Notes: generated by a model from the sequence alone, not told the origin. 64,000 bases of DNA from Gammaproteobacteria bacterium (GCA_030682575.1 JAUXNX010000001.1:1-64000); one strand, 5' to 3'. Shown: positions 53,843 to 64,000, numbered from the stretch's first letter. Numbers and translations are program-made.

Positions 53843-55159
53843 CTACCGTCCGGGAGCCGCCATTGTAAGATTCGATTCCATCTCTGCGATGAACTGCATC
53901 ACGTCTGCCACTGTCACGAACGAGCCAGTCACCAGGACCAGGTCATTCTTGTCACTGTCGGCGCAGGCCTGCACATAGGCATCTGCGACAGTACCAAACG
54001 GGCCACACAGCGAGGCTCCTGCCTGCAGCAGTTTGTCATGGAGCGCTTCTGCCGCAAGACATCGGGGTTGCGCGAATGCCGCAATATACCAAATGTCGAC
54101 TGCAGATTCTAAGGCGCCGTGAAAACCGATGTGATCCTTGTCTGCCATCATCGCCAGTACAACACGCACACGCCCCGTTAACCCGCATCCCGCCCCACGC
54201 ATGGCTTTCAACTTCTCTGCCAACAAAACCGCTGCATGAGGATTGTGCGCCACATCGACCCGGACTGACACTCCACGTACAGGGTCATGCAGGGATTGAA
54301 ACCTGCCCTGTAATCCAAGTCCCTGCAATGCTGTCACAATCGCTGTTTGCGGCACGGAGAATGACAATGGCAACAATGCGATGGCCTGCATGACCGTGGA
54401 TGCGTTTACGACATCCAGTTCGGGAATCGGCAAGTCTTCCAAAACGCGGGGCTCGCCCTTGCTGCCTGTCCCCCACCAGCACCAGGAAGTTGATCCTACC
54501 GTGTAACCAAAGTCGCGCTCCTGCGCATACAACCGACAGCCAGAGTCTTCAGCGTACTGTGCCAGACTGACTGGAATGTCAGCATCACCACACAGAGCCG
54601 GTACATTGGCGCGAAAAATACCGGCCTTCTCCGCAGCGATAAGTTCACGGGTATCACCCAGCCAGTCCTGATGATCAAGCCCGATGCTCGTCACAATGGC
54701 CAGATCAGGATCAATCAGATTCACGGCATCCAGTCGTCCACCCAGACCGACCTCCAGAATCGCGACATCCAACGCCGCCTGTTCCAACAGCAGCAATCCC
54801 GCCAGCGTACTGAATTCGAAATAGGTCAGGGTGATTTCCGCCCTGACCTGGTCAATCAGTGCGAAACTCTCACAGAGCTGTGCATCCGTTGCCATCTGTC
54901 CGACAATCCGGATGCGCTCATTATATTTGAGCAAATGTGGTGAGGTATAAGTCCCGGTGCGGTACCCCGCACTGCTCAGAATCGCGTCCAGCATCGCCAC
55001 CGTGGAACCCTTGCCATTCGTGCCGGCAACAGTGATGACCAGAGGTGCAGGCCTGCTCAGCCCCAGACGTTGGGCAACCTCGCGCAGCCTGTGCAACCCC
55101 AGATCGATCTCGTTGGGGTGCAGGGCCTGAATTCGGTCAAGCCATTGGGACAGATTCAC
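53843..55159 (-). CDS. folC: Bifunctional folylpolyglutamate/dihydrofolate synthase
   Basis: A 438-residue Mur-ligase-type enzyme that adds Glu to folates and makes dihydrofolate from dihydropteroate. The P-loop is VAGTNGKGSTVAML, followed by TGTYTSPHLLKYNERI, VGLGGRLDAVN and a late RVDVAHNPHAAV. The start is GTG at 55159. It lies between accD and the SPOR gene, the usual order. Confidence 0.94.
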   Translation of the reverse strand: MNLSQWLDRIQALHPNEIDLGLHRLREVAQRLGLSRPAPLVITVAGTNGKGSTVAMLDAILSSAGYRTGTYTSPHLLKYNERIRIVGQMATDAQLCESFALIDQVRAEITLTYFEFSTLAGLLLLEQAALDVAILEVGLGGRLDAVNLIDPDLAIVTSIGLDHQDWLGDTRELIAAEKAGIFRANVPALCGDADIPVSLAQYAEDSGCRLYAQERDFGYTVGSTSWCWWGTGSKGEPRVLEDLPIPELDVVNASTVMQAIALLPLSFSVPQTAIVTALQGLGLQGRFQSLHDPVRGVSVRVDVAHNPHAAVLLAEKLKAMRGAGCGLTGRVRVVLAMMADKDHIGFHGALESAVDIWYIAAFAQPRCLAAEALHDKLLQAGASLCGPFGTVADAYVQACADSDKNDLVLVTGSFVTVADVMQFIAEMESNLTMAAPGR

Positions 55160-55242
55160 GGTACGGGGCTACCCGACAAAGCATTGCATTGCCTTGTCTC
55201 GACTTGCGACCCTTGCGGGCCTGGAAACAGGAGAGCATGGCC

Positions 55243-56106
55243 TCAGCGATGCATCAATTTCGCCACCAGCGAGGAGACGCGATCCCGCATATCTCTGCGG
55301 TGCACAATCATGTCGATGGCACCATGCTCCAGCAGGAACTCACTGCGCTGAAAACCTTCCGGCAATTTCACGCGCACAGTCTGCCGGATGACATCCGGCC
55401 CAGTGAATCCCACCAGAGCATTGGGTTCGGCGATATTGATATCGCCCAGCATGGCCAGACTCGCGGACACGCCGCCGTATACGGGGTCTACCAGTACTGA
55501 AATGAACGGCAGGCCATGCTCGCGCATCCGGGCGATAGCAGCAGAGGTCTTGGCCATTTGCATCAGTGAGATCAAGGCTTCCTGCATGCGGGCACCGCCA
55601 CTGGTGGAGAAGCAGATCAGAGGAAGGTTCTGAGCAATACAGGTATTGGTTGCCTGGGTAAACTTCTCTCCCACCACCGCGCCCATCGAACCGCCAATGA
55701 AACCGAATTCGAATGCAGCTACCACAACCTCCACGGCATTTACGTAACCCTGCACAACAATCAACGCATCCTTCTCGCCGGTACTCTTCTGTGCAGCGGA
55801 CAGGCGATCTTTGTATTTCTTCAGATCACGGAACTTGAGCAGATCGACTGGCTCCATATCCGCATTGAGTTCTGCCTGACTCTCAGGATCGAGAAAAAGC
55901 TCCAGGCGGCGGCGAGCGGTAATACGCAGGTGATGATCGCACTTGGGGCACACTTCAAGGTTGCGTTCCAGATCCGGTCTGTACAGCACGGCTTCACAGC
56001 GAGGGCATTTTTTCCAGAGCCCTTCGGGCACACTGGCCCTTTGTTTGGACGCGGCATTGATATTGCTGCTGCGAATTGATGGGAGGATTTTATTAATCCA
56101 ACTCAT
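55243..56106 (-). CDS. accD: Acetyl-CoA carboxylase carboxyltransferase subunit beta
   Basis: A 287-residue AccD with a four-Cys zinc ribbon ([20 protein letters not shown] then PKC) and the carboxyltransferase core ([31 protein letters not shown]). It forms malonyl-CoA with AccA for fatty-acid synthesis. The ATG at 56106 has AGGAAGG at good spacing; an upstream in-frame start lies in an AT-rich leader. An internal promoter in that leader is possible. Follows trpA. Confidence 0.95.
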   Translation of the reverse strand: MSWINKILPSIRSSNINAASKQRASVPEGLWKKCPRCEAVLYRPDLERNLEVCPKCDHHLRITARRRLELFLDPESQAELNADMEPVDLLKFRDLKKYKDRLSAAQKSTGEKDALIVVQGYVNAVEVVVAAFEFGFIGGSMGAVVGEKFTQATNTCIAQNLPLICFSTSGGARMQEALISLMQMAKTSAAIARMREHGLPFISVLVDPVYGGVSASLAMLGDINIAEPNALVGFTGPDVIRQTVRVKLPEGFQRSEFLLEHGAIDMIVHRRDMRDRVSSLVAKLMHR

Positions 56107-56180
56107 GGCGCCTTCCTGTCGGTTTGATCTATTGCTAGAGATATATAAATAAAGATTTATCAAATAAATACGATCGATTA
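56107..56180 (-). promoter_or_regulatory. AT-rich leader between trpA and accD
   Basis: This 74-bp gap is strikingly AT-rich compared with the genes on either side. It contains a 6-base dyad ATTTAT-CAA-ATAAAT. It could carry a promoter that lets accD be expressed apart from trp genes. I could not fix -35 and -10 boxes with proper spacing, so this is only a suggestion. Confidence 0.25.
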
Positions 56181-56996
56181 TTAATGTTTTTTGAGCGCTT
56201 CGCTGATGATCGCGATGACAGAGACCACCTCCATTAATTCATCCTCCGAATAGCGCCTGCCGACCTGCAAATGAGAAATACTATCGACCAGGGCGCTGCC
56301 CACTATAACACCATCGCTGATATCAGCCATGTCTCGCGCCGACTCCGCATCCTTGATCCCAAAGCCCACCACAACAGGCAAATTGGTGATCGTGCGCAGG
56401 TGGCTGATCTTGTCGCGGATTGCTGTCTTGTCAGTGATTGCGGCTCCGGTCACTCCTTTCAAGGAGACGTAGTAGAGATAACCTGTCGAATTCTCGCAAA
56501 TGGCAGCCTCGCGTGCTGCCGTCGTCGTCGGAGCGACGAGGAAGATAGTGTCAATGCCGCGCGGCCTGACCGCCGCGAACAACTCGTCGCATTCATAGGC
56601 CGGCAGGTCCACAACAAGAACACCGTCCACCCCCGCCGTGTGGGCCGCAGCGGCAAATGTCTCGTAGCCCATGATCTCGATGGGATTCAGATAGCCCATA
56701 AGGACAATCGGAGTCTGTTGGTCCGTGGTCCGGAACTCCGTCACCATCGCCAGCACATCCAGCAACGTAGTGCCCTGACGCAACGCACGTTCACCACCCA
56801 ATTGAATGACGGTGCCATCGGAGGAAGGATCGCTGAAGGGAATACCCAATTCGATGATATGGGCGCCGCTCTTCACCAGAGCATGCATGAGTTGGACAGT
56901 CAGCCCCTTCTCGGGATCACCTGCCACCAGGTAGGGAATCAATACTTTCTTGTTCTGTGCCTGCAGGGAGGCGATGATCTTGCTGATACGGCTCAT
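56181..56996 (-). CDS. trpA: Tryptophan synthase alpha subunit
   Basis: A 271-residue TIM-barrel lyase that splits indole-3-glycerol phosphate. Motifs: [24 protein letters not shown] with the catalytic Glu and Asp, [28 protein letters not shown] and [12 protein letters not shown]. Usual length. It follows trpB by 34 bp and works as an alpha-beta complex with it. Confidence 0.96.
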   Translation of the reverse strand: MSRISKIIASLQAQNKKVLIPYLVAGDPEKGLTVQLMHALVKSGAHIIELGIPFSDPSSDGTVIQLGGERALRQGTTLLDVLAMVTEFRTTDQQTPIVLMGYLNPIEIMGYETFAAAAHTAGVDGVLVVDLPAYECDELFAAVRPRGIDTIFLVAPTTTAAREAAICENSTGYLYYVSLKGVTGAAITDKTAIRDKISHLRTITNLPVVVGFGIKDAESARDMADISDGVIVGSALVDSISHLQVGRRYSEDELMEVVSVIAIISEALKKH

Positions 56997-57030
56997 GAAG
57001 GTACAACTCTCTTACGTCTGATTTCCGCTC

Positions 57031-58281
57031 TTAAATAGTGATGCCGTCGATACCGGCAACGGTATGTATATCCTTGTCGCCACGGCCGGAAAGGTTCACC
57101 ACGATGAATTTATCGCGCGGCATGTCGGCAGCAAGCTTGCAGGCATAGGCCACAGCATGACTGGACTCCAGCGCTGGAATGATGCCTTCCAGTCTGGTCA
57201 GATCACGGAACGCAGTGAGCGCCTCCTTGTCCGTTGCAGCCACATAGTTCACGCGATGGATATCCTTCAGCCAGGAGTGCTCAGGACCCACGCCCGGATA
57301 ATCCAGTCCGGCGGACACCGAATGGGTATCCAGTATCTGCCCTGCATCGTCTGTCATCAGGTAGGTTCTGTTGCCGTGCAGAACTCCAGGACGGCCAGCG
57401 CTCAAAGGCGCAGCATGACGCCCTGTTTCCAGACCATCACCGCCAGCTTCCACGCCATACATGGCAACATCGGCATCGCGTAGAAACGGATGGAACAGGC
57501 CAATGGCGTTGGAACCACCACCAACGCATGCCACAAGGGCATCAGGCAAACGACCGAACTGCTCCTGTGATTGCTCGCGCGCCTCGCGTCCAATCACAGC
57601 CTGAAAGTCTCTGACCATGCGCGGATATGGATGAGGGCCAGCAGCGGTGCCGATGATGTAATAGGTGTTGTCGACATTGGTGGCCCAATCACGCAGCGCC
57701 TCGTTCAGTGCATCCTTGAGAGTGCGGGAGCCTGACTCCACTGCGATGACATTGGCGCCCAGCAACTTCATGCGGTAGACGTTGGCAGATTGCCTCTTGA
57801 TATCGTCGGCGCCCATATAGACGTGGCATTCCAATCCCAGTCTTGCGGCCACCGTCGCGCTTGCCACTCCATGTTGTCCTGCACCGGTCTCGGCGATGAT
57901 ACGAGGCTTGCCCATGAACTTGGCCAGCAAGGCCTGACCGATGGTGTTATTGATCTTGTGCGCGCCCGTATGGTTGAGATCCTCGCGCTTGAGGACAATC
58001 TGTGCGCCGCCATAGCGTGCGGTCAACCGCTCCGCGAGATACAGCGGAGAAGGTCTGCCCACATAGTGCTTGAGATCCTTGTCGAACTCCGCCCAGAAAG
58101 CCGGGTCCAGTGCCATCTTCGAATAAACCCGATCCAGTTCCTCGACGGCAGCTACCAGAGTTTCACCGACAAAAGCACCACCATAGCGACCAAAATGACC
58201 GTGCAGATCCGGACCACTGAATTGATCCTCCTGCCCGGCCGGAAGACCGCTGCCTGCATGCACTACTTGAGACTCAGACAC
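57031..58281 (-). CDS. trpB: Tryptophan synthase beta subunit
   Basis: A 416-residue PLP enzyme that joins indole and serine. PLP Lys in [36 protein letters not shown] phosphate site; C-terminal NLSGRGDKD. Start: the GTG at 58281 sits 6 bp after GAGG and overlaps the trpF stop (GTGTCTGA); the frame is open to 58305 but without such a ribosome site. Translationally coupled to trpF. Confidence 0.96.
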   Translation of the reverse strand: MSESQVVHAGSGLPAGQEDQFSGPDLHGHFGRYGGAFVGETLVAAVEELDRVYSKMALDPAFWAEFDKDLKHYVGRPSPLYLAERLTARYGGAQIVLKREDLNHTGAHKINNTIGQALLAKFMGKPRIIAETGAGQHGVASATVAARLGLECHVYMGADDIKRQSANVYRMKLLGANVIAVESGSRTLKDALNEALRDWATNVDNTYYIIGTAAGPHPYPRMVRDFQAVIGREAREQSQEQFGRLPDALVACVGGGSNAIGLFHPFLRDADVAMYGVEAGGDGLETGRHAAPLSAGRPGVLHGNRTYLMTDDAGQILDTHSVSAGLDYPGVGPEHSWLKDIHRVNYVAATDKEALTAFRDLTRLEGIIPALESSHAVAYACKLAADMPRDKFIVVNLSGRGDKDIHTVAGIDGITI

Positions 58282-58903
58282 TGTATACCTCATTGAAAAA
58301 TGCACTCATTCTTTCCGCGCTCTTGAGTCCGGGTGCTGACTCGACACCACTGCTGACATCCACGGCATAGGGGCCAACCAGACGAATGGCCTCTGCCACG
58401 TTGTCAGCAGACAATCCCCCGGCCAACACAATCTTTACCCCGGCTTCCTGCACACAACGCTGGGCGATCTGCCAGTCGAACGCGATGCCGGTACCACCGG
58501 CGGAATTTTTATCGTAGCTATCGAGGAGTATTGCTGAAGCATTTGAGTATTCAGAAATTTTTCTAATTACATCAAGATCAGGCCGAACTCTGATCGCCTT
58601 CATGTAGGGTATCCCAAAGGAGCCACAGAATGCGGCAGATTCATCGCCGTGAAACTGCAGGCAATCCAGATGCACATGTTTGAGCGTCGTCTCCACCTCT
58701 GCTTCCGAAGGATTCACGAACAGACCAACTACGCTGACAAGCGCTGGCAATGTACTGCAGATCTGGACTGCCTGCCCGGGAGTCACCGCTCTTGTGCTCT
58801 TGCTGTAGAAAACCAGTCCGATAGCATCGGCACCCAGTTCGGCAGCCTTCAATGCGTCCTGGGCACTCGTCAATCCACAGATCTTTACTCGAGTTCGCTG
58901 CAC
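58274..58903 (-). CDS. trpF: Phosphoribosylanthranilate isomerase
   Basis: A 209-residue TIM-barrel isomerase of tryptophan synthesis. [13 protein letters not shown] with the catalytic Cys, [30 protein letters not shown] and [11 protein letters not shown]. The start is GTG at 58903. It is first in a trpF-trpB-trpA-accD run, with truA upstream. Confidence 0.94.
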   Translation of the reverse strand: MQRTRVKICGLTSAQDALKAAELGADAIGLVFYSKSTRAVTPGQAVQICSTLPALVSVVGLFVNPSEAEVETTLKHVHLDCLQFHGDESAAFCGSFGIPYMKAIRVRPDLDVIRKISEYSNASAILLDSYDKNSAGGTGIAFDWQIAQRCVQEAGVKIVLAGGLSADNVAEAIRLVGPYAVDVSSGVESAPGLKSAERMSAFFNEVYSV

Positions 58904-58957
58904 AATAAGCCGGTATCCGCAAAAGGGTGCGATTCTATCAAAGTTCCACAGCAGAGC

Positions 58958-59869
58958 CTACGCAAAAGGCTGTAAAAAACCCGGACCCACTGCTTCAATT
59001 GGCAGTCCGAACAGATCAGGATAGCGTACGGCGACAAGATACAGACCACTTGGACTTGCAGTGACTGCCGCCAGCTTGCGGTCCTTGCTATGCAGCACCT
59101 CCCGCACCCACTCTGCAGGCTGTCTTCCAGCTCCCACTTCGATAAGCGACCCAGCAATATTCCTGACCATATGCTGAAGAAATGCATTCGCCTCGATGTC
59201 CAGCACGATATAGCGATGATGTCGGATAACCTGAAGATGCATGACATTCCGAAACGGGGTTCTGGATTGACAGCCTGCTGCTCTGAATGCACTGAAGTCA
59301 TTCTCTCCAAGGAGGAACTGACCCGCCTCGTGCATTGCAGTGATATCCAATTGCAGACGGGTATGAGTCAATTGCCGTGTCATGATAGCGGGTTCGACAG
59401 GACTGTCGCAGATCACATAGTGGTAGCGACGCGACAGAGCCGAAAAGCGGGCATGGAAATCCTGGCCTACGGTTTGCGCCCAGCGCACTCTGACAGTGGA
59501 CGGCAACAAGCTGTTGGTGCCGCGTAACCAGGCCTTTTCTCCCCGGTCCACCTGACATTCCAAATGCACGACCTGGCCGGTGGCATGTACACCGGTGTCG
59601 GTGCGACCAGCGCAGACTAGACTGATGGGATGAGCAGCGACACCTGCAAGTGCCTTTTCGAGTGCGCCCTGCACTGTGGACAACGCTGGGTCGCCCTGGC
59701 GCTGCCAGCCATGAAAGGCAGCGCCGTCATACTCGATGCCAAGAGCAATGCGTTGGGAGGATTGAGTGTCGTTATCAGAAGCACCGAGACTGGTATTAGT
59801 GGGATCAAGCACTTGGTCGTTCAACTCTGTGGGTGAGGTGGCAAGCGGACGCTTGCCACAGTGATGCAA
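58958..59869 (-). CDS. truA: tRNA pseudouridine synthase TruA
   Basis: A 303-residue enzyme that makes pseudouridine at positions 38-40 of tRNA. The catalytic Asp is in CAGRTDTGVHATGQVVH. GIEYDGAAFHGWQRQ, FSALSRRYHYVI and FLQHMVRNIAGSLIEVG confirm TruA. About 35 extra residues lie before the family start, so a start nearer GIEYDG is possible. It lies 15 bp after fimV. Confidence 0.93.
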   Translation of the reverse strand: MHHCGKRPLATSPTELNDQVLDPTNTSLGASDNDTQSSQRIALGIEYDGAAFHGWQRQGDPALSTVQGALEKALAGVAAHPISLVCAGRTDTGVHATGQVVHLECQVDRGEKAWLRGTNSLLPSTVRVRWAQTVGQDFHARFSALSRRYHYVICDSPVEPAIMTRQLTHTRLQLDITAMHEAGQFLLGENDFSAFRAAGCQSRTPFRNVMHLQVIRHHRYIVLDIEANAFLQHMVRNIAGSLIEVGAGRQPAEWVREVLHSKDRKLAAVTASPSGLYLVAVRYPDLFGLPIEAVGPGFLQPFA

Positions 59870-59884
59870 ACCGGCCGGACAGGA

Positions 59885-62884
59885 TCAAAGCTTGCCGAGC
59901 AGTTCCCTCGCATCCTTGATCTGCGCCTCGGTACCTTCGTCGACCACCTCCTCGAGAATCTCGCGGGCACCTTCGTAATCTCCCATCTCGTAATAGGCCT
60001 GGGCAAGATCAAGTTTGGTGGCCGTCTCGTCGGCATCGGAGTGAAACCCAAACTCATCGCTTTCCGCCGCGTCTTCTGCATTTCGTTTACCGGCCTGCTC
60101 AAGCGCTTCATCATCAACAAAGCGCAGATGCGTCAGTTCATCATCCTCGTCGCTTTCCGCCTCCGAGCCGGCATCGCTGGCTTCCAACTCCTCGTCTTCT
60201 ATAGCATCCAGATCAAACTCGCTGCTATCTAAGCTGAATTCGTCGACCTGGGCCTCAAGCGCTGCAAGCTCTTTATCGTCTTCGTCAAATTCAAACTCGA
60301 TCTCATCGTCCGCTGTCACATCGCTGGTCGCAGGAGCGTTGCTGTTATTGTCGTCATCCAGCACGGCAAAATCGAAATCAACGCTATGCTCTGGATCGTC
60401 CGCTGTAACTTCCGGCTCCTCTGCTTCCAATTCAGCAGCGGCAACACCAGGCTCATCCTCGACGGCGAAATCAAAATCGAAATCCAGGAGATTTTCTTCC
60501 TTCTCCTCGTCGATATCATTGGCCCGTGTCGCCGACCCACTATCATCCGCGAGATCGAAAGCAGAGGAGAGATTTCGCAAATCGCTACTCTCTTCCAGCG
60601 TATCGAAATCCATCAAGTTCGGGTCGGTGTCCAGCGCTGTCTCAGTGCTCGCAGGTGTGGTCGACGTGTCCGGCTCCGACAAATCGAAGTCGAAATCCAT
60701 GGCCTCTTCATCTTCGTCTACCTCAGAGGGTTTCTCCGGAACAGCCTCAGCAGTGCCAGCATCCAGTGCATCTACCTCCAGACCGTAGCCGGACCGCACC
60801 AGTTCATCGTCCACATCCGCACTCGCCTCAAGATCAAGTGCCACTTCCATATCGTCAAGCGCGCTGAGCTCACTGAAGAAGTCATCCTCCCCCTCTTCCA
60901 GAATTTCATCGTCCAACTCGCCACGCAACTGAGACTTCAGTTCCGCAATCTGCGCTGCCACACCGACCCCACCAAGGTCACGCAACTCCGTCTCCTGCAA
61001 TTTGAAACCAATTGCATCCTGCCGAGCCACACAGACCTCGAGCAGCTTCAAACGCAGGTCAGCGCGATTCGGCTCCGCAACAATGGCATCCTGAAGCAAC
61101 GCTGTAGCTTCGTCGTAGTGCTGAAGGGCAATAAGGGCATTCGTTTTTTCCAGGATTTCATCACCAAGGTCGGTATCTTCGAGATCCTTGGAAATGAAAC
61201 CTTCGGCAGTCATGACCTCCTCGGCCTCTTCTGCAAGATCGAATATCTCATCGAGATACATATCATCTGCAGCAGAGCGGGACTCCGCAGCACCACTGAC
61301 AGCAAATTCTGAATGTGTTCCCACAGCGGCCGCACTGTCAGCATCTCCTGCCATGCTATCCATATCCGACAACGCTTCTTCCTCTGCCGCCTTGTTGCGG
61401 CGCAGCAGCACATAAACCAGCATCAGGATGATCAGCGCTGTTACCGCCAGCAGCGCATAGGTGTTGGCGATCAGCGTATCGAGCACTGTCTGCATGAAAC
61501 TGCGTTCCGGTGCCATTGTGATAACGGTCGGCGGGTCGATCGGTGCGCCTTCTTCCTCGACCTGCGCCTGCGCCAGTGCCTGTTGCAACTGGGCGAGTTC
61601 AAGATCGCGCAGACGAATGATTTGCTGGGCTGACGCTATCTGTTGCTCAAGCAGACCCAGTCGCTCCGTCAACTCTCTGTTCTGGAGGGCGACGCGATCA
61701 GCCTCTTCCTGCTGAACAGCCAGTTCGTTTTCCAAATTCGCAATGCGAGCATCCAGTTCCGCACTGCGGGCGCCGGAAGTGGACTGTGCTGCCACTGAGT
61801 CCGCCGAATCTATTGTGACTACGCTTAACTCCCCACGACCGGCAGCAGTATCCGAGGGTGCGACAGAGGGTTGGCCGACCACAGGCTGAGAAGTGAGCGG
61901 CACGTTGCGCCTGTTCTCGAATAACTGATTCTGGCGGGCCACTTCGCTGATCGCTTCGCGCGCACTGAGCGCTCTGATCTGCTCGATGTTCGGCACCCGC
62001 AGCACCTGACCACGCCGCACCATGTTGATGTTGTCGGAGATGAAGGCTTCGCTGTTCAGGCGCTGTAACGCCAGCATGGTCTGCTGCACAGAAACAGAAC
62101 TGTCCGGACGAATCTGCAGCGCAATGCCCCACAGGGTATCGTTGGCACCAATAGTGATTGTCTCGGATGTTGACGCCAATGGCGTCCGTGTCGGTTCCGG
62201 AACAGGTGCTGCCTCTGGCGCAGGGGCGGCCGCGAATCCAGCGGCCGCAGCTTCAACTACCGAGTCCAAGGCACTGCTGCCAGCGACTACCTCGTCGGGC
62301 GCCACATCGGCGACAGTCGGCGATAAGGGTTCTGTGGGAGCCGCAAGGCGTACCGGAAAATCTGTCGACAATGATGAGGGTAGATATAAAGATTGCTGTT
62401 CAACATCTTGATTGTTAATAATATTTTGAGGTGATGACTGCGACTGACTTTGAACAGCCTGCTGAATCGGCGCAGGCTGCGCGTTGGCTGCAAAGGATGG
62501 CAAATCCAGAAGCACTGTGTGCTCGCTCAGGAGACGACCGCTGGGCCAGCTCGTTTCCAGTACGAAGCTCAAATAGGGTTCACGCACGGCATTTGCAGTA
62601 CTCAGACGCACGTAGGCGCTGTTGCCAGCGGTTTCAACATTGAAGCGAATGGAATCAAGAAAGGACTCACGGTCAATCGAAAAGCGTGCAAAATCGTTTG
62701 GGGAAGCAAGCTGCACAGTAATTTGATCGGGGCGCACCGCTCCCAATTGCAACAGAGCGATACGGGCTGCAAGTGGTTGATTGAGGGCGGACTCGACCAC
62801 AATATCCCCAAGCCCGAGAGCCTTCACATGTGCGGCAGCAAACAGCACCACAGACGTGAACACCACCACCAGCTTTCTTACCAT
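59885..62884 (-). CDS. fimV: FimV-family polar/peptidoglycan-binding protein
   Basis: A 999-residue inner-membrane protein. Signal peptide (MVRKLVVVFTSVVLFAAAH), the FimV N-terminal domain (GLGDIVVESALNQPLAARI), a periplasmic LysM (TITIGANDTLWGIALQI), a coiled coil (LENELAVQQEEADRVA), one TM (YALLAVTALIILMLVYVLL) and a very acidic cytoplasmic part rich in Asp/Glu with DFDF/FEFD runs. It ends in a TPR-like FimV C-terminal motif (KLDLAQAYYEMGDYEGAREIL). FimV organises the cell pole and type IV pili and modulates cAMP in Pseudomonas. Located between asd and truA, as in Pseudomonas. Confidence 0.93.
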   Translation of the reverse strand: MVRKLVVVFTSVVLFAAAHVKALGLGDIVVESALNQPLAARIALLQLGAVRPDQITVQLASPNDFARFSIDRESFLDSIRFNVETAGNSAYVRLSTANAVREPYLSFVLETSWPSGRLLSEHTVLLDLPSFAANAQPAPIQQAVQSQSQSSPQNIINNQDVEQQSLYLPSSLSTDFPVRLAAPTEPLSPTVADVAPDEVVAGSSALDSVVEAAAAGFAAAPAPEAAPVPEPTRTPLASTSETITIGANDTLWGIALQIRPDSSVSVQQTMLALQRLNSEAFISDNINMVRRGQVLRVPNIEQIRALSAREAISEVARQNQLFENRRNVPLTSQPVVGQPSVAPSDTAAGRGELSVVTIDSADSVAAQSTSGARSAELDARIANLENELAVQQEEADRVALQNRELTERLGLLEQQIASAQQIIRLRDLELAQLQQALAQAQVEEEGAPIDPPTVITMAPERSFMQTVLDTLIANTYALLAVTALIILMLVYVLLRRNKAAEEEALSDMDSMAGDADSAAAVGTHSEFAVSGAAESRSAADDMYLDEIFDLAEEAEEVMTAEGFISKDLEDTDLGDEILEKTNALIALQHYDEATALLQDAIVAEPNRADLRLKLLEVCVARQDAIGFKLQETELRDLGGVGVAAQIAELKSQLRGELDDEILEEGEDDFFSELSALDDMEVALDLEASADVDDELVRSGYGLEVDALDAGTAEAVPEKPSEVDEDEEAMDFDFDLSEPDTSTTPASTETALDTDPNLMDFDTLEESSDLRNLSSAFDLADDSGSATRANDIDEEKEENLLDFDFDFAVEDEPGVAAAELEAEEPEVTADDPEHSVDFDFAVLDDDNNSNAPATSDVTADDEIEFEFDEDDKELAALEAQVDEFSLDSSEFDLDAIEDEELEASDAGSEAESDEDDELTHLRFVDDEALEQAGKRNAEDAAESDEFGFHSDADETATKLDLAQAYYEMGDYEGAREILEEVVDEGTEAQIKDARELLGKL

Positions 62885-62958
62885 AATCCATTCCTTCTAA
62901 ATGGCTTCTTCCGCTGTCAGTCTTCGGCGCGGGAAGGGGTTGCGAACCTCAGAAAGCG

Positions 62959-62983
62959 GTTTCGCAGCCAAAGGCTGCGAAAC
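62959..62983 (-). terminator. Hairpin after asd
   Basis: Perfect 11-base arms GTTTCGCAGCC and GGCTGCGAAAC around AAA. It lies 39 bp past the asd stop, in the 137-bp gap before fimV. On the minus strand the stem is followed by CGCTTTC, a weak T-run. It would end the asd message or damp read-through into fimV. Confidence 0.6.
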
Positions 62984-63021
62984 TCTCAGAAATACGCTTC
63001 AATTGCGCGTGCAAGTATTCA

Positions 63022-64000
63022 TTATAAATAGTCTTTTATCAACACTTCGGCTATCTGGACAGAGTTCAGAGCAGCCCCTTTTCTAACGTTATCTGACACG
63101 ATCCACATATTCAGACCATTGGGATGAGATATGTCGGTACGAATGCGTCCAACCAGCACCGGATCCTTGCCTGCAGAGTCGCCTACCGCCGTCGGGTAAC
63201 CGCCTGGCTTGCGCTCATCCATCAGCACTACACCCGGAGCATTGGCCAGCAATGCCCGCACTTCTTCGACGCTGATTGGGCTGTGGGTCTCTATGTGGAC
63301 CGCTTCGGAGTGCCCATAGAACACTGGTACACGCACACAGGTCGCGTTGACCAGCACACTGTCATCACCAAGAATTTTCTTGGTCTCCCAGGACATTTTC
63401 ATCTCTTCTTTGGTATAGCCGTTGTCCAGAAATACGTCAATTTGCGGAAGGACATTGAACGCGATCTGCTTCGGATAGACACTGCAGGTCACTTCGCGGC
63501 CATTGAGCAGATCAGCAGTCTGCTTTGCCAGCTCCTCAATCGCTTCTTTCCCTGTGCCAGAAACTGCCTGGTAGGTAGCCACGTTGATACGTGCGATCCC
63601 CACCTTGTCATGAATCGGTTTAAGTGCCACCAGCATCTGAATAGTGGAGCAATTCGGATTGGCGATAATGTTGTGAGTCTTGTAGTCGGCAATCTTCTCC
63701 GGATTCACTTCAGGAACGACCAGAGGAATATCATCGACGTAACGGAACTGGGAGGTATTGTCGATGACGATGCAGCCCGCCTTTCCCGCCTTCGGAGCAT
63801 ATATGGCAGACACACTGGCACCAGCCGAAAACAGCCCGATAGGAGTTTGACTGAAATCGAAGTCAGCCAGATTCTGTACGGTCACGGGCTTGCCGCGAAA
63901 CATCACCTTGCTGCCCGCAGAGCGTTCACTCGCCAGCGGAAACAACTGATCCACAGGAAACTTTCTCTCTTCCAGAATGTTGATCAGCGCCTCGCCGACT
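63022..64000 (-). CDS. asd: Aspartate-semialdehyde dehydrogenase, 5' end outside the window
   Basis: The frame is open to the window edge and the first residues seen, VGEALINILEERKFPV, match the segment just after the NADP-binding start of the family, so roughly 15 residues are missing. The visible 325 residues include the catalytic Cys in NPNCSTIQ, TYQAVSGTG, and the His region VRVPVFYGHSEAVHIET. It reduces aspartyl phosphate for Lys, Met and Thr synthesis. A GTG inside the frame at 63954 is not the start. Confidence 0.94.
   Translation of the reverse strand, partial: VGEALINILEERKFPVDQLFPLASERSAGSKVMFRGKPVTVQNLADFDFSQTPIGLFSAGASVSAIYAPKAGKAGCIVIDNTSQFRYVDDIPLVVPEVNPEKIADYKTHNIIANPNCSTIQMLVALKPIHDKVGIARINVATYQAVSGTGKEAIEELAKQTADLLNGREVTCSVYPKQIAFNVLPQIDVFLDNGYTKEEMKMSWETKKILGDDSVLVNATCVRVPVFYGHSEAVHIETHSPISVEEVRALLANAPGVVLMDERKPGGYPTAVGDSAGKDPVLVGRIRTDISHPNGLNMWIVSDNVRKGAALNSVQIAEVLIKDYL

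Noticed and set aside
60000-61300. Possible tandem repeat in fimV
   Set aside because: Short DFDF/EFEFD motifs recur but spacing and DNA sequence vary; this is the usual acidic FimV region.
60386-61312. 308-codon open frame antisense to fimV
   Set aside because: Results from the Asp/Glu-rich coding of fimV; no supporting features.

Overview
The window joins two different kinds of DNA. From base 1 to about 19,690 it is the right-hand part of an integrative and conjugative element (ICE) of the Tn4371 type. From there to base 64,000 it is ordinary chromosome of a gammaproteobacterium. The switch is visible as a drop from very GC-rich sequence to more balanced sequence, and as a change from conjugation genes to housekeeping genes. 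The chromosomal gene orders (nagZ next to lexA and topA; fimV-truA-trpF-...-accD-folC-SPOR-cvpA-purF) resemble those of Pseudomonas and related marine gammaproteobacteria. The species cannot be named from the sequence alone.

ICE part (1-19,687, all + strand). A heavy-metal cargo comes first: the end of an RND adaptor, a CzcA-type RND pump and a P1B-4-type metal ATPase (SPC and HEGS motifs). A LysR regulator and an EexN-like entry-exclusion lipoprotein follow. Then comes the mating-pair module in the order traG, a ribbon-helix-helix gene, trbB, C, D, E, J, L, F, G, I and a DUF2274 gene, mostly joined by 4-bp ATGA overlaps. After the last gene there is a 31-bp palindrome and a second hairpin, then TTTTTTAT. 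This 8-mer fits the att consensus (TTTTTYRT) that I recall for Tn4371 elements. The integrase and left end lie outside the window.

Chromosome. 19,761-23,874 (- strand): etfBA, then a YfiR-like periplasmic protein followed by a chemoreceptor with a CHASE8-like sensor. 24,165-27,748: small lipoproteins, a DUF1285 protein, and a Wzz/BY-kinase coupled to a small Cys-rich protein. 27,938-35,518: selU, nagZ-hpt, lexA with its own SOS operator, topA, ilvE. 35,721-39,269: an EAL-HDOD protein with tatD, then a pyrD cluster. 39,498-50,987: two separate MoxR-ATPase/DUF58 operons facing each other, one a Bat-type VWA operon ending in a YciH/SUI1 gene, the other moxR-DUF58-tgpA. 51,005-64,000 (- strand): asd, fimV, truA, trpF, trpB, trpA, accD, folC, a SPOR protein, cvpA, purF.

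No CRISPR array, tRNA, rRNA or insertion sequence was recognised. I saw no clearly unprecedented machine. The best leads are the YfiR-CHASE8 chemoreceptor pair, the tyrosine-tail-less BY-kinase coupled to an unknown Cys-rich protein, the facing MoxR operons, and the att-like near-repeat 4.2 kb from the ICE end.
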